A DNA stretch of 12,215 bases from an uncultured Rhodopirellula sp. (GTDB taxonomy: Bacteria; Planctomycetota; Planctomycetia; Pirellulales; Pirellulaceae): the NCBI GenBank assembly GCA_913061385.1, contig CAJXTM010000030.1:1-12215 (forward strand), in the 5' to 3' direction. The notes under the pieces were generated by a model. That model was not told the origin of the DNA. It did not search any database and saw nothing but the letters and a program-made list of their open reading frames with translations. How positions within the stretch are numbered: the stretch's first letter is position 1; every line of letters starts with the position of its first letter. Of this stretch, positions 1 to 6,745 are shown one piece after another. The position numbers and the translations under genes were made by a program.

Positions 1-46
1 AGATCAGCCTCGGTCTCGTGGGCTCGGAGATGTGTATAAGAGACAG
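1..46 (+). other. Illumina Nextera i7-side adapter (non-genomic)
   Basis: Positions 13-46 are the Nextera read-2 transposase adapter (GTCTCGTGGGCTCGG followed by the 19-base Tn5 mosaic end AGATGTGTATAAGAGACAG at 28-46). Positions 5-12 (CAGCCTCG) sit where the i7 index belongs, and its reverse complement CGAGGCTG is, from memory, Nextera index N710. Positions 1-4 (AGAT) fit the tail of the P7 primer. This is library sequence left on the contig, not organism DNA. Genomic sequence begins at about position 47. Confidence 0.98.
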
Positions 47-47
47 C

Positions 48-182
48 AGTGACTCTCCGAGCCGAGAGCAAGTCGTATGCGATCGTGTGATTCGATGTGA
101 CTACGTAGCAGACGAGCCGATCGTGACTCACGAATTGGCCTGCCAAACCAACGATGCAACAAACGCACGGCATGCACCCTGA
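48..182 (+). CDS. Possible 3' end of an adapter-truncated gene, unrecognised
   Basis: Directly after the adapter a frame stays open for 44 codons from position 48 and stops at TGA 180-182. The peptide begins SDSPSREQVVCDRV and contains three Cys and an acidic stretch (ADEPIVTHE). Codon choice looks similar to that of the neighbouring genes. No start is needed because the 5' end would lie off the contig. A 44-codon open frame is not rare by chance, I recognise no family, and there is no motif. If real, the gene would converge on the metallophosphoesterase, with 77 bases between the two stop codons. It may equally be noncoding. Confidence 0.22.
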   Translation, partial: SDSPSREQVVCDRVIRCDYVADEPIVTHELACQTNDATNARHAP

Positions 183-259
183 AAACTGGGACAGAAAGAG
201 ATCCTTTGAAAGTACAGGAAAGCACGGGCCACTGTAAAGACGAACCGCTGCAAGATGAG

Positions 260-880
260 CTAAACCGAATGAAATTCGATCTCGACCATCACACCGCGGG
301 GCCCAGCATTGAGCACGCAAGCGTCACCCAAAGGAACACGTTTCTGCCAGTTACTATGAATATGGCCGCATACAACCAGCTTCGGTTGCTTCGCCTGCAC
401 AGCATCACGAATTGCACGACTGCCACGAATCTGTCCACTGCTGTCGTGGTCCACTGTATCCAATGGGGGCGAATGCACCACCAGCACTCCCTCATGCTTA
501 CAACCTGCCAGCAGTTGCTCGGCTTCATCCTCTGAAAAATCGTAGCTCCAATCGCCGAAGGGAGTCACAGGAATCCCTCCGCCAACTCCCCAAAATTCTA
601 TCCCCGCGAGATTGCAACTAGTCCCGTGCAACACTTTGGCAGTTTCCCAGCCCGTCACCTGCACCGCAGTTTCCAATTCTGTCGCCGATTCTCCGTTTCC
701 CGGGACGAGAACCGCTGGTTTGGTAATGTCTGCCAAGATTTGAATTGTGTCTTCCACGCCCTCTCGGCGTGTTGCGAAGTCGCCCGCTCCAATCACGATA
801 TCCGCACCGCTGGCAAGCTCGACTATTTTTCTTGCTGCAACGACGTCGCGGTGCAGGTCACTAAAGCATAAAAATTTCAC
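260..880 (-). CDS. Calcineurin-like metallophosphoesterase
   Basis: A 206-residue soluble protein of the small metallophosphoesterase superfamily, which uses a two-metal centre to hydrolyse phosphomono- or diesters. The motif series is visible in order: D8-L-H10 (first metal ligands), G33-D34 (bridging Asp), G61-N62-G63-E64 (GNH[D/E] position), H136-S-P-P and G172-H173-I-H175. There is no signal peptide or membrane segment, so it should be cytoplasmic. The start is GTG at 878-880: the family's N-terminal beta strand (MKFLCFSDLH) begins exactly here and an in-frame stop lies a short way upstream. The catalytic His of GNH is replaced by Gly. Other small family members, such as YfcE with GNCD, also vary there. 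The physiological substrate cannot be told from sequence. It is transcribed away from the small membrane-protein gene that begins at 1201. Confidence 0.9.
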   Translation of the reverse strand: MKFLCFSDLHRDVVAARKIVELASGADIVIGAGDFATRREGVEDTIQILADITKPAVLVPGNGESATELETAVQVTGWETAKVLHGTSCNLAGIEFWGVGGGIPVTPFGDWSYDFSEDEAEQLLAGCKHEGVLVVHSPPLDTVDHDSSGQIRGSRAIRDAVQAKQPKLVVCGHIHSNWQKRVPLGDACVLNAGPRGVMVEIEFHSV

Positions 881-894
881 GTGCTTGTTCTCAT
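877..894 (-). other. Five-codon leader ORF overlapping the GTG start
   Basis: On the minus strand the best purine-rich site upstream of the metallophosphoesterase (AGGAG, about 898-902) is some 20 bases from the GTG start. It is correctly spaced for an ATG at 892-894. That ATG opens ATG AGA ACA AGC ACG TGA, whose TGA overlaps the GTG start as GTGA. The arrangement could allow translational coupling by termination and re-initiation. It could also be coincidence, as a five-codon frame has little statistical weight. Confidence 0.25.
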
Positions 895-1200
895 AAAAAC
901 ACTCCTAAATTCTAACATCGAAATGCGGGTAAATAGAGGCGGCTGACCGGAACTTCGGCCACATACCCCCCAGAGCTTCGATGCAGCAAACGCCATCCGT
1001 TTGCAATTCCGTTATATTTAAGAGCATGAAACCGTGGCGATTCAACGCCAAAACCTTACACGCCATGTCTTTGAGTGATTAAATTTGCGAGTATACAGCG
1101 GCCTCATTCGCGCCAACAGCGATTGGCACCTTCCAGTTGGCGTTGGCCCGTTAATGCGGACCGCATGCTACTTAAACACTCACGTATGGTGACGTCTTTC
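881..1200. other. Gene-free divergent intergenic region
   Basis: About 320 bases separate the metallophosphoesterase start (leftward) from the chosen start of the small membrane protein (rightward), so promoters for both should lie here. An AT-rich TATATT at 1013-1018 resembles a -10 box on the plus strand, but no convincing -35 sits upstream. No RNA gene, repeat or strong hairpin was seen. The rightward frame stays open back to a GTG at 1075, but that extension (Arg/His/Gln/Ser-rich, no domain) does not look coding. Confidence 0.5.
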
Positions 1201-1548
1201 ATGTCAGGTTCATCAAATGACCCCACCGATTTCCGTCGGCCGATGATTCTGGTTTGTGCCATTGTGCTGCTGACAACTTATGCGGTCATTGTCTGGTACG
1301 AAGGTCAACGAGGCGGCTACAAAATGCTTGCCAACGCCACTGGTCGCGTTGGTCTTGTGATGGCCGCCCTCTGGATCGCATGGCCAAATCTGCGTCGCCC
1401 CATCAATTGGCTGCCCCCAGGAATCGCTGTTGCCGGTGTGATCGCTATCGGCGTGATTGCCGCTCGCCCCGCATTGGCCATCGTCGCAATTCCTGCAGTT
1501 GGAACTCTGCTGGCCTTGGCCACGGTCGTTCGCGGTCTGAAACGTTAG
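1201..1548 (+). CDS. Small integral membrane protein, function unknown
   Basis: A 115-residue very hydrophobic protein. After a short polar N-terminus (MSGSSNDPTDFRRP), segments at about 14-33, 48-62, 72-88 and 90-110 look membrane-spanning, with a charged linker around residues 34-42 and a basic end (RGLKR). The style is common among lineage-restricted planctomycete membrane proteins, but I do not recognise a named family. The start is uncertain: ATG codons at 1165, 1186 and 1201 are in frame, and a GTG at 1075 extends the frame further. I chose 1201 because the polar head resembles a normal N-terminus and a weak GGTGA lies about 8 bases upstream. The gene converges on the DUF4870 gene, with 83 bases between the stops and no strong terminator in between. 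Confidence 0.65.
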   Translation: MSGSSNDPTDFRRPMILVCAIVLLTTYAVIVWYEGQRGGYKMLANATGRVGLVMAALWIAWPNLRRPINWLPPGIAVAGVIAIGVIAARPALAIVAIPAVGTLLALATVVRGLKR

Positions 1549-1631
1549 CCGTGTGACAGTTGGTAGGCCTCAGCAGGTTTGGCAAAGCAGGGGCAACCAA
1601 TTAACCGTGTTTCCATCTATAAACGCGATTA

Positions 1632-2216
1632 CTAAATCAGCCGCAACGTTATCGGATAGCGATAGTTTTTCCCTGACCAGACTTGAAGTGGGGCAATGAT
1701 TCCGAATACGACTTGCATCACAGGTGCGATGAACAGCAGGGGAAAACCAAAACCACACGTCAACATCCCCACACCAAGCATAGCGATCGAGAAAATGAAC
1801 AATGAAATTTGAAAGTTCAATGCTTCTTTTGCTTGGTCGCCCACGAAAGTAGACGTTTCACGACACATCAGATAAATCACCAGTGGGCCAAGAAAACCCA
1901 AGAATCCTGCGGTAAACATCCCGATCAATCCGGAGGCGTGCGCGAGCGTCGCTAAAGTACGATCGTCAAAACCGGTTTGGCTGCTGGTTTGTGGCAGTCC
2001 AGATTGATGACTCAACGGCGGTGGAATTTGTCGTTCAGTTGATCTTCCAGCCGCTGGATCGTTGGAGTGGCTCTCCGGCTCTGATTGCTGATCAGGTTGC
2101 TGGGTTGGAATCTTCATTAAATTAGAACAGGCTGGGCATTTGGCTTTTTTTCCTTCACTGGCCGCAGGGACCTCAAGCTCGTTACCGCACTGCGGACACT
2201 TGAATCGTATGACCAT
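1632..2216 (-). CDS. Zn-ribbon plus DUF4870 membrane protein
   Basis: A 194-residue protein with two parts. Residues 1-37 form a short zinc ribbon with CxxC pairs C7-P-Q-C10 and C27-P-A-C30, of the type placed at the head of many planctomycete proteins. After a Gln/Ser/Pro-rich linker (about 38-83), residues 86-194 match DUF4870: a His-containing first helix (LAHASGLIG, 91-99), a second membrane segment around 102-118, the hallmark DQAKEALNFQIS (127-138), a long hydrophobic stretch 137-180, and a GKNYRYP end. The ribbon is probably cytoplasmic and the domain membrane-embedded. DUF4870 has no established biochemical role. The frame extends upstream to 2309, but ATG 2214-2216 is preferred because the ribbon starts immediately after it, an AGAAG lies about 8 bases upstream, and the extra residues match nothing. 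Confidence 0.85.
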   Translation of the reverse strand: MVIRFKCPQCGNELEVPAASEGKKAKCPACSNLMKIPTQQPDQQSEPESHSNDPAAGRSTERQIPPPLSHQSGLPQTSSQTGFDDRTLATLAHASGLIGMFTAGFLGFLGPLVIYLMCRETSTFVGDQAKEALNFQISLFIFSIAMLGVGMLTCGFGFPLLFIAPVMQVVFGIIAPLQVWSGKNYRYPITLRLI

Positions 2217-2369
2217 CAAAACACTTCTTAGTTGTAAATTTTGCGACAGCGCAGAGTTTTCGCTTGAGACTATACAAAGGCAGGACGTCAAATCAGTGAA
2301 CCGAGGCACGACAAAAATGAGCTCACAGGAGGCCTGATGTTTTGTGATTCGTCAGTGGCTATGAAATAT

Positions 2370-2393
2370 TGGAAACAAACACTGGAAACAAAC
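2370..2393 (+). repeat. Direct repeat TGGAAACAAAC, two copies
   Basis: TGGAAACAAAC occurs at 2370-2380 and again at 2383-2393, a 13-base period with a two-base spacer. It lies upstream of the leftward DUF4870 gene. It could be a tandem operator for a small DNA-binding protein or simply a slippage duplication. Confidence 0.6.
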
Positions 2394-2500
2394 TCGGTGC
2401 AGCACATAAGAACGGCAATCACCGTCTATTTCCTAAATTTGCGTTGGGACAATTCTTTGCGAGCCTAAGAAGCTGAAGCTCAGATTTAATGGCCAAGAGC

Positions 2501-2749
2501 TTACTTCACACAACACTTCCCATAGATGGTACCGGGATCTTGCCGGCTACTCATGCTCAACTGGGTAAGGTGCGTCAACATTACGGATCCCATGGGTCGG
2601 ACTGTTCCATCAATCATCAAAACAAGTGACTTTTCAATCACAACCAACTCAATCTGTCGTTCAACCGGCCGTGAATACAGGTTTTCCCTTGCTTTTCGGG
2701 CATAGTAAACCCCAAGTCGTTGATGAAACGTGAATCGTGAAACTAACAA
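2501..2749 (-). pseudogene. Doubtful ORF, possible remnant of a DUF1559-like C-terminus
   Basis: An 82-codon minus-strand frame opening with TTG at 2747-2749 and ending in TAA at 2501-2503. The second half has gene-like codon use, and the peptide around DGTVRPMGSVMLTHLTQL with a following D-P-G resembles, by eye, the 'DGSVR...L' end of the prepilin-like DUF1559 proteins that are abundant in planctomycetes. The first half shows none of the expected type IV pilin-like leader or helix, the start codon is weak, and the length is far below the usual 250-400 residues. If the resemblance is real, this is a decayed tail. Otherwise it is a chance open frame. Confidence 0.18.
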
Positions 2750-2960
2750 AAGGCATTCTTTTTACTCGTCGCAATCGCAATCAGCGACAAAATCCGAAAA
2801 AACCTACCTTGCCTACCTTGTTCTTGCCGAAACAAGCAATAACACCGGTCTGGTAATACCATTTTGAAGAGCAAAGCTGCCACCCGCGGTAGCTGATCCC
2901 AACATGCATCGTGCGTACGGATTTTCAAAAGGACACGGGCCCAGAGTGAATCAGGACTGC

Positions 2961-2967
2961 AGGGAGG
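2961..2967 (+). promoter_or_regulatory. Strong ribosome binding site of the BON gene
   Basis: AGGGAGG lies 7 bases ahead of ATG 2975-2977. It is one of the best Shine-Dalgarno matches in the window and fixes the start of the BON-domain protein. Confidence 0.75.
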
Positions 2968-2974
2968 CATTTCG

Positions 2975-4255
2975 ATGCGACGCAAATATTTCGGATTGGC
3001 GATTGCCGCGATCGCTACTTTCGGGCCAATGCAGGCCTGGGGTGGGGACCGTGAGATCGCCGAACAGATCATCAAACGACTGAAGAGCAACCGAGACTCG
3101 GGAGCTCTCAAGGAATTCACCCTCGACATGAAAGTCGACGAGGGTGTTGTTCTCTTCCGCGGGAGTGTCGCCAAAGACGCTCAGAAACAACTTGTACTTG
3201 GGACCGCCAAAGGTATTGACGGAGTGACCAAGGTCAAGGATGAGGTCAAGATAGTGACCGCTGCCCCCATGATGGCCGTCAAGGCTCCCGTGGCAAAGCC
3301 CGATCTTGCTGACCTTCCCGCACCGGCTCCCGAGGTCGTTAAGACCAAGCCGGAAAGTAAAGTTGCTGAGCTACAACCCAGCAGCAAAAAGGCAAGCAAA
3401 TTGGCTTCGAAACCCGCCCCGGCGGCGGTAGCCAAGGCAAAGCCGAATCCTTTTTCCTTCAAGCAGGCACTATCGGCAAAGCGAACACAGGCTCAACCTG
3501 TCGTTCCTGGCAAAATCCTCCCGGTCAGCGCTGCTGAACCACAGGACGATGCTGAAGTCGTTTCCGCAGTGGTGAGTGCTCTTAGGAACGCGAAAGCGAA
3601 GGGCGAATTGGTTGGTTTCGGTGTTGATGTTCGCAGTAACAATGGTGTGCTGCAACTGACCGGGCGGGCTAGTTCATCCCAGCAGCGTGACAAAATTTTG
3701 AAGATCGCTGCCAATGTGGTCGGTGTCGCTGGCGTTCGCGAGGCAATCGCGATCCCAAGTGCCGCACCAGCCCTGGCAGCGGCATCGCCAAGGCTACCTG
3801 AGCCCCCTTCCTTGCAGGAAGTAGCTCTGGCTCCAGTAGCTGTTGATCCCGTTAGTCGGCCCAGCCGGCTTGCGTCCAACCGGACGTCTGCAGCACCCGT
3901 TGCTGCTCCCGTTCAGTCGCCTGTCATGACCACACCGTACCGGGCACAAGCAGGCCCAGTCGGAGCGATGCCCGTGAGTGCTGCCACTCCAATGCAGGGT
4001 CAGCCAGTTCCTATGGCTCCCTATGCTGCGGTTGGTGCTCCACGATACGACTCGCCAAACATGCCAAACTATGCATGGCCTGGCTACGCAGCCTACCCAA
4101 ACTACGCTGCACTAACGTATCCACAGCAGTACAGCCCTTCGGCATGGCCTTACATCGGCCCGTTCTACCCGTATCCACAGGTACCAATGGGGTGGAGAAA
4201 GATCAGCCTCGAATGGGATGACGGCTGGTGGTTCCTTGACTTCACCGATCGCTGA
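2975..4255 (+). CDS. Secreted protein with two BON domains and a Pro/Tyr-rich tail
   Basis: A 426-residue exported protein. Residues 1-24 form a signal peptide (MRRKYF, hydrophobic core, cleavage likely near A21-W-G-G24). Two BON domains follow, at about 25-95 and 192-261. Each has the helix-strand pattern with a central Gly-containing strand (VVLFRGSV at 58-65, VLQLTGRA at 225-232) and a hydrophobic end (GVTKVKDEVKI, GVAGVREAIAI). BON domains are thought to bind membranes or cell-wall polymers, as in OsmY and mechanosensitive channels. They are joined by a Lys/Ala/Pro-rich linker (96-190). After a second Pro/Ala linker, residues 350-426 are Tyr/Pro-rich and end in a compact aromatic motif (GWRKISLEWDDGWWFLDF). 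It is probably periplasmic or cell-envelope. It stands alone between its own ribosome site and a strong terminator. Exact function is unknown. Confidence 0.88.
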   Translation: MRRKYFGLAIAAIATFGPMQAWGGDREIAEQIIKRLKSNRDSGALKEFTLDMKVDEGVVLFRGSVAKDAQKQLVLGTAKGIDGVTKVKDEVKIVTAAPMMAVKAPVAKPDLADLPAPAPEVVKTKPESKVAELQPSSKKASKLASKPAPAAVAKAKPNPFSFKQALSAKRTQAQPVVPGKILPVSAAEPQDDAEVVSAVVSALRNAKAKGELVGFGVDVRSNNGVLQLTGRASSSQQRDKILKIAANVVGVAGVREAIAIPSAAPALAAASPRLPEPPSLQEVALAPVAVDPVSRPSRLASNRTSAAPVAAPVQSPVMTTPYRAQAGPVGAMPVSAATPMQGQPVPMAPYAAVGAPRYDSPNMPNYAWPGYAAYPNYAALTYPQQYSPSAWPYIGPFYPYPQVPMGWRKISLEWDDGWWFLDFTDR

Positions 4256-4314
4256 GCCGATCAGAACGGAAGACAGCTGTAGCAGCATTGACAGCCCACT
4301 CCGAAAATCATGCG

Positions 4315-4345
4315 ACCCGCGTGGCCTTGGCACGCGGGTTTTTTT
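4315..4345 (+). terminator. Rho-independent terminator after the BON gene
   Basis: A perfect 9-base-pair stem (ACCCGCGTG at 4315-4323 and CACGCGGGT at 4331-4339) encloses a 7-base loop and runs into seven T residues (4339-4345). It lies 60 bases after the BON-protein stop. Confidence 0.93.
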
Positions 4346-4657
4346 GTACCAAGTTTTTTTAGCGACGACATCGAAAACGGCCGGTTCCATTCACAGGAAC
4401 ATGGTGAGAAACAATCGCAAGTTTCACGCCGGCGAACATCGATACACGCTAGCTTGGCACCTAGATAAGAGAGATGGTCAGCTGCGTGGAATGCGATTTC
4501 CTAGCTAATCTGACTGGTTTTTCGATTCTTCGGAATTATCCGCAAGATCGGCATAAGTTCACACGATACTACTGGTAAGCAAGGCGTCTGTTCTGTTCAC
4601 ATTGATGAGAAGTCATAGTTCAGACGTGAAGGTAACGAACCACGGAAGGTTGCTCGG
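4346..4657. other. Intergenic region upstream of the lipoprotein gene
   Basis: About 310 bases with no gene that I can support. Because a strong terminator precedes it and a strong ribosome site follows it, it should contain the lipoprotein promoter, but no clear -35/-10 pair was picked out. An open plus-strand frame entering from the BON 3' end (4218-4508) overlaps the terminator hairpin and has no recognisable content. Confidence 0.5.
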
Positions 4658-5293
4658 ATGACCAGCTCGAATCCCCATCGCGACGGAAACGTAATGGCCG
4701 CGACAGGCATGAAGCGAAACCACAATAGTGCGTTTCGAAACATTACACTCAGTACGTTGGCACTTCTAGCGATCGCGTCTAGCGGTTGCTACGGAGTGAA
4801 CTACGGCTACAACCTCGGGTTTCTCGGATTCCCGATGCCAGTCAGCCCGTATTTCCAGCACAAGCAAGAGGAAAAATTCTGGAAGCAGGAACGGTACAAT
4901 CGAGTGCCGATTCTCGGTCCCACAACCTCAGGCGGGCCGATCGTCGCTTTGGATCCACCTAGTGACGACGAGATCATGCACGCCTTGGAAACAGCTCGTC
5001 CTGTTCAGGGTGGCATTCCGCTGCTTTGGGAAAAGCAACGCAACAACGTGCGAATCATCAAAGAGAAGATCGCCGACTACATGGATCCACCGCGTTTCTA
5101 TCCTCTGATAGGACCTGCTCAGTTGCACCATGCCCACTACAAGTGCACGATCTACTTCGACGAAGAAACGATCATCGGCTATCCCGTTCCACACACGCTG
5201 GAAGATCGTGAAGCGATCGAAGTAGTCTACATCGATCACAATCACTTCCATATGGTCGGTGATGTCGAGCCATACACGACTCCGAATCTGTAA
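4658..5293 (+). CDS. Putative lipoprotein, conserved-looking, function unknown
   Basis: A 211-residue protein with a basic N-region (M18-KRNHNSAFRN), a hydrophobic core (TLSTLALLAIAS, 30-41) and a lipobox-like ASSGC with C44, so it is probably lipid-anchored in the envelope. The mature part starts with a Tyr/Gly-rich stretch (YGVNYGYNLGFLGFP, 45-59), has a charged segment (QEEKFWKQERYNR), and ends in a His-rich region (LHHAHYKCTIYFDEE and IDHNHFHMVGD) that could bind metal. I do not recognise a domain; it looks like a planctomycete-specific family. The start at 4658 is supported by GGAAGG at 4644-4649. It gives a long 28-residue N-region, and ATG 4709 (M18) would give a more usual signal peptide but lacks a good ribosome site. 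It is monocistronic, closed by a terminator. Confidence 0.8.
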   Translation: MTSSNPHRDGNVMAATGMKRNHNSAFRNITLSTLALLAIASSGCYGVNYGYNLGFLGFPMPVSPYFQHKQEEKFWKQERYNRVPILGPTTSGGPIVALDPPSDDEIMHALETARPVQGGIPLLWEKQRNNVRIIKEKIADYMDPPRFYPLIGPAQLHHAHYKCTIYFDEETIIGYPVPHTLEDREAIEVVYIDHNHFHMVGDVEPYTTPNL

Positions 5294-5346
5294 GCCTTGC
5301 CTTCACTGCAGGTTCGAATAACGACTTCGGTCAAGCATTATCCATG

Positions 5347-5378
5347 ACGCCAGCCCTCAACGGCTGGCGTTTTTTTTT
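5347..5378 (+). terminator. Rho-independent terminator after the lipoprotein gene
   Basis: A 9-base-pair perfect stem (ACGCCAGCC at 5347-5355 and GGCTGGCGT at 5362-5370) with a 6-base loop runs into nine T residues (5370-5378). It lies 53 bases after the stop codon. Confidence 0.95.
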
Positions 5379-5447
5379 GCAATCTTGGCTCCTCCGACAA
5401 TAAGCCCTTTGCGATAGCGGTCGATTCCGACCCTCTGAACGTGCTCA

Positions 5448-5465
5448 AACGCAAGTATTTGCGTT
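5448..5465. promoter_or_regulatory. Inverted repeat AACGCAA-N4-TTGCGTT, possible operator
   Basis: A perfect 7-base inverted repeat with a 4-base centre (GTAT), 18 bases overall, about 210 bases upstream of the dipeptidase start. Its size and AT-flanked symmetry fit a site for a dimeric regulator of the downstream cluster. A small hairpin is also possible. No regulator gene is present in the window. Confidence 0.35.
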
Positions 5466-5562
5466 AATTCACATATTTACAGAAGGTGGTTTCAGTGCCA
5501 AAAGTCAGCCAGCCGAGACAATCACCCTGATTGTTTTCCTGATTTGAGATCTGTATTTCTCG

Positions 5563-5603
5563 CCCACCATCTGGAATCAGCCTCCTCAATCAGACATGGT
5601 GGG
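5563..5603. promoter_or_regulatory. Inverted repeat CCCACCAT / ATGGTGGG
   Basis: An 8-base perfect inverted repeat with arms at 5563-5570 and 5596-5603 and a 25-base interior, ending 74 bases before the dipeptidase start. It could fold in a 5' leader or act as a spaced protein site. There is no T-run, so it is not a terminator. Confidence 0.3.
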
Positions 5604-5677
5604 GGGCCTGCACTAATCCTTCCCGGTGTTCTTATTTAGCTTTTCAGTCGTCAATCTCCCCAACCAGATTCTCAGGC

Positions 5678-6745
5678 ATGCTTGTTTTTGACGCCCACCT
5701 CGACCTCAGTCTAAATGCGCTGCAATACAACCGAGACTTACGACTCGGTGTTCCGGAAATCCGCGAGGGAGAAAGAGGGATGTCCGACCTAGCTGGTCGC
5801 GGCTGTGGCACGGTTGCCTTTCCAGAAATGCGTAACGCAGGGATTGGCGTTTGTGTGGCTACGCTACTGGCTGGATGCATGAAACCGGCAGGCCCTGTGG
5901 GGATGTGGAATTCACCACCACAAGCATGGGCGATGACTCAAGGTCAGCTGGCATGGTACCGAGCCATGGAAGCAGATCAGCAACTGAGCCCCATTCGCAA
6001 TCAGCAGGAACTGGAAACACACTTGGACCGTTGGTCCCGCGACTCGAACACGACACCGATCGGATACATCCTTAGCTTAGAGGGTGCCGACTCGCTACGA
6101 ACTCTTGACGACTTGGCATCTGCCTATGATCAAGGCTTGCGTGCGCTTGGTCCAGCGCACTATGGCATCGGTCGCTACGCAATGGGGCACGACCAATGCG
6201 GACCGCTCTCCCCCGCAGGTCGAGAACTCCTTTGCGAAATGGACCAACTGGGGATGATTCTGGACGTGACTCATCTGGCAGAGGATACATTTTGGGATGC
6301 CCTCGAAATCTATGAGGGTCCCGTTTGGGCCAGTCATCACAATTGCCGTGCATTGGTAGACGACCCCAGACAACTTAGCGATCGACAAATCATTGCATTA
6401 GCGGAACGCAACGCGGTGATCGGAGTCGCTCTTGATGTCTGGATGGTAGTGCCAGAATGGAAGCGAGGCATAAGCAAACCATGCGAAACCTCGGATGCAA
6501 ATCTAAATGGGTTGGCAAATCACGTTGACCACATGTGCCAACTTCTCAGCACAAACGCACACACAGGAATTGGTACGGACTTGGATGGGGGCTTTGGAAC
6601 AGAACAGACACCTGCTGATCTTGATACCATTGCTGACCTGAATCACTTTCAAAAAATATTGCAGGGCAGAGGATACGATGACACTGCATTGTCAGCTATC
6701 TGCCATGGCAACTTTCTCGCCTTACTGAAAAATGCGTGGACCTGA
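5678..6745 (+). CDS. Membrane dipeptidase-type peptidase, family M19
   Basis: A 355-residue enzyme of the renal/membrane dipeptidase family, a binuclear-zinc TIM-barrel hydrolase that cleaves dipeptides and often accepts a D residue at the C-terminal position. The metal and active-site pattern is complete: H7-L-D9 at the N-terminus, E135 in SLEGAD, H199 in DVTH, H220 in ASHHNCRAL with R224, and D301 in GTDLDGG. The C-terminal GNFLALL matches the usual family ending. Length is normal. There is no signal peptide or anchor despite the family name, so it is probably cytoplasmic. ATG 5678 places the DAHLD motif at residues 5-9, as expected; no strong ribosome site precedes it. The stop overlaps the start of the next gene by 14 bases, indicating co-transcription. 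Confidence 0.92.
   Translation: MLVFDAHLDLSLNALQYNRDLRLGVPEIREGERGMSDLAGRGCGTVAFPEMRNAGIGVCVATLLAGCMKPAGPVGMWNSPPQAWAMTQGQLAWYRAMEADQQLSPIRNQQELETHLDRWSRDSNTTPIGYILSLEGADSLRTLDDLASAYDQGLRALGPAHYGIGRYAMGHDQCGPLSPAGRELLCEMDQLGMILDVTHLAEDTFWDALEIYEGPVWASHHNCRALVDDPRQLSDRQIIALAERNAVIGVALDVWMVVPEWKRGISKPCETSDANLNGLANHVDHMCQLLSTNAHTGIGTDLDGGFGTEQTPADLDTIADLNHFQKILQGRGYDDTALSAICHGNFLALLKNAWT

Larger units (their letters stand above)
2217..2974. other. Long intergenic region between divergent genes
   Basis: About 760 bases between the DUF4870 start and the BON-protein start. It should hold both promoters, but I could not assign boxes with confidence. Visible structure is limited to an 11-base direct repeat (2370-2393), a 9-base tandem duplication of CCTACCTTG (2803-2820), and a minus-strand open frame at 2501-2749 that is listed separately. 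No RNA gene or terminator was recognised. Confidence 0.5.

Noticed and set aside
4..225. A 73-residue minus-strand protein
   Set aside because: Its C-terminus is translated adapter (LLYTSPSPRD), and the rest is Arg/Ser/His-rich without a domain.
206..621. Plus-strand open frames in the metallophosphoesterase region
   Set aside because: They are antisense to a gene with all its catalytic motifs and have no recognisable content.
2743..3174. A 143-codon minus-strand frame overlapping the BON gene start
   Set aside because: It overlaps the signal peptide, ribosome site and first BON domain of a well-supported gene, and its peptide is unlike any family I know.
3181..3879. Ala/Thr/Ser-rich minus-strand frames across the BON gene
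   Set aside because: They are compositional shadows of the Ala/Lys/Pro-rich linkers on the plus strand.
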